A model generated the notes under the pieces. That model was given only the letters and a program-made list of their open reading frames with translations, was not told the DNA's origin and made no database searches. Both the position numbers and the translations under genes were made by a program. Of a DNA stretch of 15,359 nucleotides, positions 10,499 to 15,359 are shown in pieces. Positions within the stretch are counted from its first letter, which is position 1. Each line of letters starts with the position of its first letter. The DNA is from JBOGFI01 sp050743365 (lineage in GTDB: Bacteria; Actinomycetota; Acidimicrobiia; IMCC26256; JACDBD01): assembly GCA_050743365.1 (NCBI GenBank), contig JBOGFI010000148.1, positions 1 through 15,359 on the forward strand, in the 5' to 3' direction.

Positions 10499-10550
10499 CG
10501 GGCCTCTCTCCACCGTTAGCATCGGAAACGAGGATCGACGGGAGGCAGAC
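10499..10550. promoter_or_regulatory. 52-nt divergent control region between the KimA-like gene and trkA1
   Basis: The region carries the ribosome site of the minus-strand gene (GGAGAGAGG on the minus strand, 10511–10503) and that of the plus-strand gene (GGGAGG, 10540–10545). A plus-strand TAGCAT (10517–10522) fits TANNNT and would start transcription near 10529, just before the plus-strand ribosome site. No -35 boxes are evident. Any promoters for the two directions must overlap, which would tie their expression together. There is no room for a c-di-AMP (ydaO-type) riboswitch. Confidence 0.4.
10540..10545 (+). promoter_or_regulatory. Ribosome binding site deciding a TTG start
   Basis: GGGAGG lies 5 nt before the TTG at 10551, an ideal spacing. 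The TTG-initiated protein begins exactly at the first beta-strand of the Rossmann fold (HVVVVGCGRVG), so this site decides the start of the first TrkA gene. Longer in-frame versions would read through the divergent promoter region and into the KimA-like gene. Confidence 0.7.
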
Positions 10551-11210
10551 TTGCACGTCGTGGTGGTCGGGTGCGGCAGGGTGGGCACCGAGCTCGCCGG
10601 ACAACTCGAGAAGAGCGGCCACACCGTCGCGGTAATCGACAAGAACGCCACTGCCTTCCGCCGCCTCCCGTCGAGCTTCACCGGCCAGCGGGTAGTCGGG
10701 TTCGGGTTCGACCGCGACACGCTCGGCGAAGCCGGCATCGACCGCGCCGGAGCGGTAGCCGCCGTGACCAACGGCGACAACTCGAACATCCTCGTGGCCC
10801 GGATCGCCCGCGAGACGTTCGGGATCGAGCGGGTCGTCGCTCGGATCTACGATCCCCGGCGAGCCGTGATCTACCAGCGGCTCGGCATCCCGACGGTGGC
10901 GACGGTCTCTTGGACGACCGACCAGGTGATGCGCCGTCTGCTGCCGGGCGACCAGCCCCACGACTGGATCGACCCCAGCGCGAAGATTTGTCTGGTGGAG
11001 CAGGCGCTGCCGACGGCCTGGGGCGGCAAGAAGCTCGCCGCGCTCAACGAGCCCGGTCGGTTCTGGCTCACTGCGGTGACCCGCTTCGGGACTGCCGAGG
11101 TCGTCGGCACCGACCTCGTCGGCCAGGAGGGCGACGTCCTGTTCTTCGTCGCCGATGTCGGCGCGCTCGACGCGCTGCGCGAGCGGCTCGAGCAGGGGCC
11201 GGTGCGCTGA
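10551..11210 (+). CDS. TrkA/RCK-family potassium uptake regulatory subunit 1
   Basis: This 219-residue cytosolic protein has the layout of a single RCK unit, an N-terminal NAD-binding Rossmann domain (about 1–120) and a C-terminal RCK_C domain (about 140–215). Such proteins gate K+ transporters in response to NAD(H), ATP/ADP or c-di-AMP. The dinucleotide motif is G7-C-G-R-V-G12 with D30 at the end of the second strand, the residue that binds the ribose. The TTG start is supported by GGGAGG 5 nt upstream. Its stop shares one base with the ATG of a second RCK gene (TGATG), so the pair is translationally coupled. In mycobacteria the equivalent pair is called ceoB/ceoC (from memory). The probable partner is the divergent KimA-like importer, although canonical Trk/Ktr channels elsewhere cannot be excluded. 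Confidence 0.88.
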   Translation: MHVVVVGCGRVGTELAGQLEKSGHTVAVIDKNATAFRRLPSSFTGQRVVGFGFDRDTLGEAGIDRAGAVAAVTNGDNSNILVARIARETFGIERVVARIYDPRRAVIYQRLGIPTVATVSWTTDQVMRRLLPGDQPHDWIDPSAKICLVEQALPTAWGGKKLAALNEPGRFWLTAVTRFGTAEVVGTDLVGQEGDVLFFVADVGALDALRERLEQGPVR

Positions 11211-11872
11211 TGCGGGTCGCGATCGCCGGCGCGGGGAACGTCGGGCTGTTCATCGCCAACGACCTCCGGGGCGCCGGCCACGAGATCCAGCTCATCGAGC
11301 AGAATCCGGCGGTCGTCGAGCGGGCGGTCGCCGACGAAGCCATCGAGTGGGTCGTCGCCGACGGGTGTGAGGTGTCCTCGCTGCGGGAGGCGGGCCTGGA
11401 GCGCTGCGACGTCGTGGTCGCGGCCACCGGCGACGACGAGGACAACCTCGTGATCTCGCTGCTCGCCAAGCAGGAGTTCGCCGTCCCCCGCGTGATCGCG
11501 CGCGTGAACCATCCCAAGAACGAATGGATGTTCAACGAGAACTGGGGCGTCGACCTGTCGGTGTCGACCCCCCATCTCATCACCGCCCTGGTCGAGGAAG
11601 CGGTGACGGTGGGCCGGCTGGTCCGGATCCTCCAGTTCGAAGGGGGTCAAGCCCGGCTGGTCGAGGCAACCCTGGCCGAGGATTCGCCGGTGGTCGACCG
11701 GGCGTTGAAGGAGGTCGATGTACCGCGTGACGCGACCGTGGTGGCGGTCGTGCGTGACGAGCACGTGGTGATGCCTCGCGGCGACACCGTGTTCGAGGCC
11801 GGTGACGAGGTGCTGGCCATGGTCACCCCCGACTCGGAGGAGGAGGTCCGCCGCATCCTCACCGGCGGGTGA
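11210..11872 (+). CDS. TrkA/RCK-family potassium uptake regulatory subunit 2
   Basis: This 220-residue RCK protein is a paralogue of the one just upstream. It has GAGNVG at 7–12 and an acidic residue (E30) at the end of strand two, fitting NAD(H) binding. The Rossmann part holds CDVVVAATGDDEDNL, typical of TrkA. The C-terminal 80 residues (from about RILQFEGGQARLVEATL) form a RCK_C domain ending in GDEVLAMVTPD. The ATG at 11210 overlaps the previous stop by one base, indicating coupled translation and probably a hetero-oligomeric ring of the two proteins. The downstream secreted protein gene also overlaps it by a GTGA. K+ gating is well supported by family; the ligand bound by the RCK_C domain cannot be read from sequence. 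Confidence 0.88.
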   Translation: MRVAIAGAGNVGLFIANDLRGAGHEIQLIEQNPAVVERAVADEAIEWVVADGCEVSSLREAGLERCDVVVAATGDDEDNLVISLLAKQEFAVPRVIARVNHPKNEWMFNENWGVDLSVSTPHLITALVEEAVTVGRLVRILQFEGGQARLVEATLAEDSPVVDRALKEVDVPRDATVVAVVRDEHVVMPRGDTVFEAGDEVLAMVTPDSEEEVRRILTGG

Positions 11873-12831
11873 ACCGCATGGGCGGACCGGAGAAGAGCGC
11901 GCTGCACATTCGCCGTTGCCTGAGCGTGCTACTGATCGCGGCGGTCACGATCGCGGCCTGGGCGTGGACGGCCGCGGCTACGCCGGGCGCTCGTGCGGCC
12001 CGGGAGGCCACCGAGCTGTTCCGGCTCCAGGACCCGGAGCTCAGGGAGTCGAGCGGGGTCGCGGCGAGCTCCCGTCGCGACGGCGTCATCTTCACGCACA
12101 ACGACAGCGGCGACAGGCCTCGGTTCTTCGCCATCGACGGCGAGGGCTGCACCGTCGCCCGGTACGTCCTCGACGGCGCGGACGCGGTCGACTGGGAGGA
12201 CATGGCGCGCGGGCCCGGGCAGCGGGGAAAGCCCACCCTGTGGTTCGGCGACATCGGCGACAACGCGGCCGCTCGGGCGGGCATCGCGGTCTACCGGGTG
12301 GCCGAGCCGAAGGTCGGGAGGCCGAACGGCGACACGGCCGCGACCGGATGTCCCGTTCCGTCGGAGAGCGAGATCGCGGCCACCCGTTTCGAGTTCCGCT
12401 ACGCCGACGGGCCTCACGACGCCGAGACCCTGCTCGTCCACCCGCGAACGGGCCGGCTCTTCATCGTGACCAAATCGCTCTCGGGCGCACCGGTCGCGCT
12501 CTACGCCGCGCCCCGAAGGCTCCGAAACAACACCGTCATCCAACTGCAACGCGTCGCGGCCGTGTCGCCCGGGGTCGTGACGGCAGGAGACATTTCGCCC
12601 GACGGCAAGCGGTTGGTGCTGAGGACGTACACGGACGCCTTCGAGTGGCGGATCCCCGACGGCGACCTCGAAGCGGCGCTGGCCGCCGGGCCGACCCAGT
12701 CGTCGCTCCCCCCGACCCCGCAGGGCGAGGCCATCGCCTACACCCGTACGGGCAAGGCGGTGATCACGACCTCCGAGGATCCCGGCGGGACCGGGCCACC
12801 CGTGTATCGCATCCGACTCGACGAGGCGTAA
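11869..12831 (+). CDS. Secreted or membrane-anchored beta-propeller-like protein of unknown function
   Basis: The 320-residue protein has a basic N-terminus, a hydrophobic stretch at about 17–37 and small residues (AxA-like, near ARAAREA) that suit signal peptidase cleavage, so it is probably exported. I recognise a recurrent actinobacterial uncharacterised pattern: ESSG at 60–63, HNDSGD at 77–82, DWED at 108–111 and GDIGDN at 127–132. These acidic motifs may bind metal, and repeated beta-strand stretches suggest a propeller. No catalytic family can be named safely. The GTG at 11869 overlaps the preceding stop (GTGA); an ATG at 11878 is an alternative, preceded by a weak GGGTG. It therefore belongs to the trkA transcript, though a link to K+ transport is only inferred. 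It converges with the OB-fold gene, with 10 nt between stops. Confidence 0.7.
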   Translation: MNRMGGPEKSALHIRRCLSVLLIAAVTIAAWAWTAAATPGARAAREATELFRLQDPELRESSGVAASSRRDGVIFTHNDSGDRPRFFAIDGEGCTVARYVLDGADAVDWEDMARGPGQRGKPTLWFGDIGDNAAARAGIAVYRVAEPKVGRPNGDTAATGCPVPSESEIAATRFEFRYADGPHDAETLLVHPRTGRLFIVTKSLSGAPVALYAAPRRLRNNTVIQLQRVAAVSPGVVTAGDISPDGKRLVLRTYTDAFEWRIPDGDLEAALAAGPTQSSLPPTPQGEAIAYTRTGKAVITTSEDPGGTGPPVYRIRLDEA

Positions 12832-12841
12832 CTCGGGTTCG

Positions 12842-13195
12842 CTACGCGAGCAGCAGGTACTGGGGGTTGTAGACGAGGAGCCGCGTGCCGTCGCGGGCGG
12901 GCACGCCGTCGAGGACGAGGCGGCGCCCCGGCGAGATCCCGGCGATCTTGCGCCGGCCGAGGAAGACGGCCGTCACCGTGCCCCGGCCGTCGGTCACGGC
13001 GACCTCGAGCGCGGGTGCGCCGGCTCGCGGGACGATCCGCACCGAACGCACCTCGCCGGCGAGGCGCACAGGCACGCGTGGAGTGATGTCGCTCATCGTG
13101 GTCACGCCGAGCTCGTCGCAGAACGCCTCGAGCTTCTCCCGGTCGAGCTCCTCGATTGGCCTGGTGAGCCGGTGGACCATCTTGCGAAGCGCCAT
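12842..13195 (-). CDS. Small OB-fold nucleic-acid-binding-like protein
   Basis: This is a 117-residue protein. After a helical N-terminus (about 1–35, with PIEELDREKLEAFCDELG) comes a compact set of beta-strands: VRLAGEVRSVRIVP, ALEVAVTDGRGTVTAVFLGRRKIAGI, RRLVLDGVPARDG and the closing LLVYNPQYLLL. This order, with the glycine pattern and closing NPxYLL strand, is that of single OB-fold (tRNA_anti-type) proteins. It resembles mycobacterial Rv2694c, which sits near ceoB/ceoC (from memory). Nucleic-acid binding is inferred from the fold; no target is known. The ATG at 13195 is supported by AGGAG 9 nt upstream (13209–13205). Its upstream region is repeat copy A, which contains a minus-strand TATCCT (13242–13237) inside a hairpin that could serve as its -10. 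Confidence 0.75.
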   Translation of the reverse strand: MALRKMVHRLTRPIEELDREKLEAFCDELGVTTMSDITPRVPVRLAGEVRSVRIVPRAGAPALEVAVTDGRGTVTAVFLGRRKIAGISPGRRLVLDGVPARDGTRLLVYNPQYLLLA

Positions 13196-13214
13196 CGCCC
13201 GCTGCTCCTACCCT

Positions 13215-13380
13215 CTGGTCGCGCTCGCTCGGCGGCAGGATACCTGCCTACTTCACTGGTCGGCTCGCCTCGGCGGCCGGGATACCCGGCCGCCGCCGTG
13301 CGGGCCGCTCGCCGACGCGCCCTGCGGGACGCTCGCCGCTCCGCGCAATCCTGGCGGCGAGTCACGGGCTGGCAGGCCTT
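13215..13380. repeat. Modular intergenic repeat, copy A (expanded)
   Basis: This copy fills most of the gap between the OB-fold gene and the gene at 13438. Its left block (13221–13248) matches copy B (15061–15088) at 27 of 28 bases. Its right block (13330–13380) matches 15103–15154 apart from one indel and two changes. Between them copy A holds extra material: a second, diverged version of the left hairpin module (13262–13295) and a tandem pair of 25–26 nt GC-rich units (13296–13320 and 13321–13346). In this copy CTCGCCGC (13332–13339) and GCGGCGAG (13354–13361) also form a perfect 8-bp inverted repeat, which is broken in copy B. No open reading frame in it looks real. Confidence 0.85.
13271..13295. 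other. Strong 11-bp hairpin with ATA loop inside repeat copy A
   Basis: CGGCGGCCGGG (13271–13281) and its exact complement (13285–13295) enclose the three bases ATA. Its simpler relative GGCAGG-ATA-CCTGCC lies at 13234–13248. Being symmetric, the hairpin could form on either strand. It has no following T-run, so it could be a factor-independent pause site, a mobile-element hairpin, or a protein site. Confidence 0.75.
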
Positions 13381-13423
13381 CGCGTTGTTGCGAAGCATCG
13401 CTAGCGGCGGGCGTCGGGTCGCG

Positions 13424-13429
13424 TATTCT
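13424..13429 (+). promoter_or_regulatory. Putative -10 element (TATTCT) of a leaderless transcript for the gene at 13438
   Basis: TATTCT fits TANNNT and ends 8 nt before the GTG at 13438, the same spacing as TATCCT before the DedA gene. No Shine-Dalgarno sequence lies in the intervening CTCCGCCC. A transcript starting at or near the GTG is therefore likely. No -35 box is clear. Confidence 0.4.
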
Positions 13430-13437
13430 CTCCGCCC

Positions 13438-14118
13438 GTGCCCAACGCCGAGCCGAGCCGCCGCGAGCGCCGCCCGCAGCCGGTCGGGCGCTCGCTCCCG
13501 CTTCAGGTGGCCACGGCCCTTGTAGTGGTGGGGCTTCTCGTCGCGGGGGCGGTCGTCTTCTTCGGTGGCGACGACGGCGACGGCGGCCGGCGCGGCAAGC
13601 CGAAGAGCGTCTCGGTCAACCTCAAGCTCGTGCGCGGTGCCTCGAGGAGCGAGAACGCGGGCCCGCCCGCCGAGCTTCCCGTGGAGGTCCAGGACCAGAT
13701 CATGGAGCTGGTCGGCGACTACGTGGACAAAGGCGTGATCCGACCACTGAAGACCGGAGAACGTGCTCCCGACCTCTCCGGACTGTTCGACCTCGGCGCC
13801 GCCAGCCGGCTCGACGGCCCCGACCGCCCCGCGCTGTTCGAGGAGGGCATGCCGCCGACGACGATCAAGCGGGCCAGCGCGTTCCCGGTCTCCTTCACCG
13901 GCCTCTCCGACGCGAACGGCAGCTTCGTGCTCGTGACCGCCGGGTTCGGGATGGTGCTCGACGGCGAGAACGACCAGGGCAAGATCAAGATCACCCGTAC
14001 CTACGAGCTCACCTTCTTGCCCGAGGGCGGCACCTGGAGGATCACCGGCTACGACATCGTCGTGGTCCGGGAGGGCGGCGCCACCGCCACCACGACCACG
14101 ACCGCGACCACACCATGA
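13438..14118 (+). CDS. Membrane-anchored extracellular protein of unknown function, LCP-linked
   Basis: The 226-residue protein has a basic Arg-rich N-terminus, one membrane segment at about 21–42 and an outside domain of about 165 residues, ending in a Thr/Ala tail (GGATATTTTTATTP). The domain has a helix around EVQDQIMELVGDYVDKGVIRPL followed by beta-strands that close with TWRITGYDIVVVRE. This helix-then-sheet order resembles NTF2-like or Mce-associated extracellular domains, but I cannot name a family. The GTG at 13438 is the first usable start after repeat copy A and has a -10-like TATTCT 8 nt upstream, suggesting leaderless translation. Its stop overlaps the start of the LCP gene (ATGA at 14115–14118), so the two are made together and probably act together at the cell surface. 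Confidence 0.72.
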   Translation: MPNAEPSRRERRPQPVGRSLPLQVATALVVVGLLVAGAVVFFGGDDGDGGRRGKPKSVSVNLKLVRGASRSENAGPPAELPVEVQDQIMELVGDYVDKGVIRPLKTGERAPDLSGLFDLGAASRLDGPDRPALFEEGMPPTTIKRASAFPVSFTGLSDANGSFVLVTAGFGMVLDGENDQGKIKITRTYELTFLPEGGTWRITGYDIVVVREGGATATTTTTATTP

Positions 14119-15053
14119 GTCGTCGCCGGTCGTTGCTGCTCACGCTGGTCGGGCCGCCTCTGTGCGGGCTCCTGGTGGCCGGCCTCGTCACCGCGGCGTG
14201 GCTGGCCGTGGGCCGGCCGGCTCCGGCGAAAGGCGCGACGTGGTTGACGGTGCAGCAGGTCGGCGGAGCCAGCTTCAGTGGCTCACCCACCGACCCCCGG
14301 TTCTTCCTCGTCGTCGGCAGCGACGCGCGCGGCGGCGGCCCCGGCGCCGGGCGCGGCGACGCCGTCCACGTGGTGGGCGTGAACCCGGCTCAGGCCGCGG
14401 CCACCATCATCGGCATCCCACGCGACACGGCGGTGCCGATACCCGGTCACGGCACCGACAAGGTCAACGCCGCCCTCTCACTCGGCGGGCTCGAGCTCCA
14501 GGCCCAGACGGTCAGCCAGCTGATGGGCATCGATCTCCCAATCGCCGTCGCGACCGACTTCGGCGGGTTCATCCAGATGGTCGACGAGATGGGAGGTATC
14601 GACATCAACATCCCCGTCGCGCTCGACGACCCGGACTCGGGCGCGGTGTTCGCGCCCGGGCCACAGCACATCGACGGGAGGCAGGCGCTGGCGTTCTCCC
14701 GCGACCGGAAGGACTTTCCCTCCGGCGACGTCGCCCGGAGCGAGAACCACGGCCTGCTCATCATCGCGGCACTGGGAACGCTGAGGAATACCGTCGAGGT
14801 CCAGCAGAACAACGCTCGTTCGGCCCAGACCCTCAGGTTGCTCGCCATCCTGGGCCGGCACACCGAGCTGCGCGGCGTGAACCTCCTGGACCTCTACCGG
14901 ATCGGCCGCCTCGGGTTCAACGTCGACCCCGCGAAGGTCCGCAACGTGGTCATCCCGACCGGCGGAGGCAGTGGATCGAACCTGAGCGTCGGCCCCGGCG
15001 CCCCGTCTCTCTTCCAGGACTTCGCCGACGACGCCCTCCTCCAGACGCATTAG
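14115..15053 (+). CDS. LytR-CpsA-Psr (LCP) family cell-wall glycopolymer ligase
   Basis: LCP enzymes move glycopolymers from lipid pyrophosphate carriers to peptidoglycan outside the membrane. The 312-residue protein has a short cytosolic start, one membrane segment (about 8–32) and an LCP domain from about 62. Visible motifs are LVVGSDARGGG (65–75), R80-G-D82, IPRD (101–104), KVNAAL (116–121), GGID (160–163) and FSRDRKD (194–200), followed by GDVARSENH (204–212). The arginine pair R196/R198, D205 and R208 are in place. The usual Gln of the R-x-x-N-Q pattern is His (H212), and the Arg two before it is Glu. There is no C-terminal LytR_C domain. It overlaps the preceding gene by 4 nt and ends with TAG two bases before repeat copy B. 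In actinobacteria the polymer is often an arabinogalactan- or teichoic-type chain; here it is unknown. Confidence 0.9.
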   Translation: MSRRRSLLLTLVGPPLCGLLVAGLVTAAWLAVGRPAPAKGATWLTVQQVGGASFSGSPTDPRFFLVVGSDARGGGPGAGRGDAVHVVGVNPAQAAATIIGIPRDTAVPIPGHGTDKVNAALSLGGLELQAQTVSQLMGIDLPIAVATDFGGFIQMVDEMGGIDINIPVALDDPDSGAVFAPGPQHIDGRQALAFSRDRKDFPSGDVARSENHGLLIIAALGTLRNTVEVQQNNARSAQTLRLLAILGRHTELRGVNLLDLYRIGRLGFNVDPAKVRNVVIPTGGGSGSNLSVGPGAPSLFQDFADDALLQTH

Positions 15054-15054
15054 C

Positions 15055-15154
15055 CTGGCCGCGCTCGCTCGGCGGCAGGGTACCTGCCGCCCCCCTCCGG
15101 GGCGCTCGCCGCTCCCGCGCAATCCTGGCGCCAAGTCACGGGCTGGCAGGCCTT
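15055..15154. repeat. Modular intergenic repeat, copy B (compact)
   Basis: This is the shorter copy of the element seen at 13215–13380, in the same orientation and about 1.8 kb away. It begins two bases after the LCP stop codon. The left block contains the hairpin GGCAGG-GTA-CCTGCC (15074–15088), and the right block runs from 15103 to 15154. Only 14 nt separate the blocks, against 81 in copy A. On the minus strand its right end codes for the last few residues and the stop of the TadE-like reading frame. Confidence 0.85.
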
Positions 15155-15359
15155 TCCCGAGCCCGGGCTCGAGCCCGGTCGAGGTCCACCTCCGCCCGGG
15201 CGTGACCTCTCGCCGGTGCGGCCAGGAGGCCCCGGGCTGGCACCGTGACCACCACTTCCGCCGTCAAGCCCGCGCACTCGCAGCGAACGAGCTGTGCGCC
15301 GTTCGCCGTTGCCGTCTCGTGGGCGGCGGCAGACGCGGCAGCCGGCCCGCGGCCGAGGG
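15136..15359 (-). CDS. Probable C-terminal end of a TadE-like pilus assembly protein, 5' end outside the window
   Basis: A minus-strand frame is open from the right edge to a TGA at 15138–15136, giving 73 residues. Its composition is protein-like and it contains ATANGAQLVRCECAGLTAEV followed by VVTVPARGLLAAPARGHARAEVDLD. This resembles the C-terminal half of the small actinobacterial TadE-like proteins (Rv3654c type): an Ala-rich helix, NGA..V.C, a V-rich strand pair, then an ARAxA strand. In those genomes such genes lie near topA and holB on the same strand, which fits here. The last codons, encoding RPASP and the stop, lie within repeat copy B, so the natural C-terminus may have been altered. 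Two other frames are also open in this GC-rich stretch, so the call is moderate. Confidence 0.45.
   Translation of the reverse strand, partial: LGRGPAAASAAAHETATANGAQLVRCECAGLTAEVVVTVPARGLLAAPARGHARAEVDLDRARARARERPASP
15158..15178. other. Overlapping perfect palindromes next to repeat copy B
   Basis: CGAGCCCGGGCTCG (15158–15171) and CCGGGCTCGAGCCCGG (15163–15178) are both exact palindromes and share bases, giving alternative hairpins or cruciforms. They lie inside the minus-strand reading frame (alternating Arg/Ala codons) and beyond the LCP stop, so a role as a transcription stop for the LCP gene is possible but unproven. Confidence 0.5.

Noticed and set aside
9635..10519. A plus-strand frame opposite the KimA-like gene that reads into the divergent region
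   Set aside because: The sequence is Asp/Arg/Glu-rich with no recognisable fold, and the opposite strand matches KimA closely.
10499..10550. A ydaO-type c-di-AMP riboswitch upstream of the KimA-like gene
   Set aside because: The leader is at most 52 nt before the divergent gene begins, too short for the riboswitch aptamer, and none of its motifs are visible.
13215..13380. A CRISPR array or insertion sequence as an explanation of the repeats
   Set aside because: There are no regularly spaced identical repeats with unique spacers, no transposase, and no terminal inverted repeats bounding an open reading frame.
12885..15053. A very long plus-strand frame joining the OB-fold region, the repeat and the LCP gene
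   Set aside because: Only its last third, from the ATG at 14115, is protein-like (LCP). The earlier part is antisense or out of frame to better genes and crosses the intergenic repeat.
15245..15359. A plus-strand gene start (GTG, VTTTSAVKPAH...) at the right edge
   Set aside because: It is antisense to the more protein-like TadE-like frame, has no ribosome site, and its residues show no family pattern.

Overview
The window is GC-rich, densely packed bacterial DNA from an actinobacterium. The gene content points to a deep or uncultured lineage such as Acidimicrobiia, but this is inferred from gene order and style, not from a marker gene. The order holB–tmk–(MFS)–topA, then hppA, with a TadE-like pilin gene at the far end, resembles from memory the conserved neighbourhood in Streptomyces (around SCO3540–SCO3558) and Mycobacterium (around Rv3644c–Rv3656c). 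The group of KimA-like permease, two TrkA proteins and an OB-fold protein resembles mycobacterial Rv2690c–Rv2694c, which lies elsewhere in that genome.

Layout. (1) Positions 1–5377, minus strand: a tight operon topA – MFS transporter – tmk – holB, with gaps of 10–12 nt or a 4-nt GTGA overlap; holB runs off the left edge. (2) 5518–6177, plus: a DedA-family membrane protein divergent from topA. (3) 6212–8551, minus: a membrane proton-pumping pyrophosphatase with the K+-independent signature. (4) 8642–10498, minus: a KimA-like potassium importer. Divergent from it across 52 nt is a plus-strand run (10551–12831) of two RCK/TrkA proteins and a secreted beta-propeller-like protein. (5) 12842–13195, minus: a small OB-fold protein. 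(6) 13438–15053, plus: a two-gene unit of a membrane-anchored extracellular protein and a LytR-CpsA-Psr (LCP) cell-wall ligase, overlapping by ATGA. (7) 15136–15359, minus: the likely C-terminal end of a TadE-like protein.

Functionally the window joins replication (clamp-loader delta', dTMP supply, supercoil relaxation), ion and energy homeostasis (PPi-driven proton pump, K+ uptake with nucleotide-sensing RCK partners), and envelope assembly (DedA, LCP, secreted proteins). Most of it is housekeeping.

The least explained structure is a modular intergenic repeat present twice in the same orientation (13215–13380 and 15055–15154). It brackets the LCP unit, contains hairpins whose arms change in a compensating way, and supplies the last codons and stop of the TadE-like gene. 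No tRNA, rRNA, CRISPR array, transposase or phage gene was seen. No stretch over 300 bases lacks a gene; the longest gap (13196–13437) holds repeat copy A.
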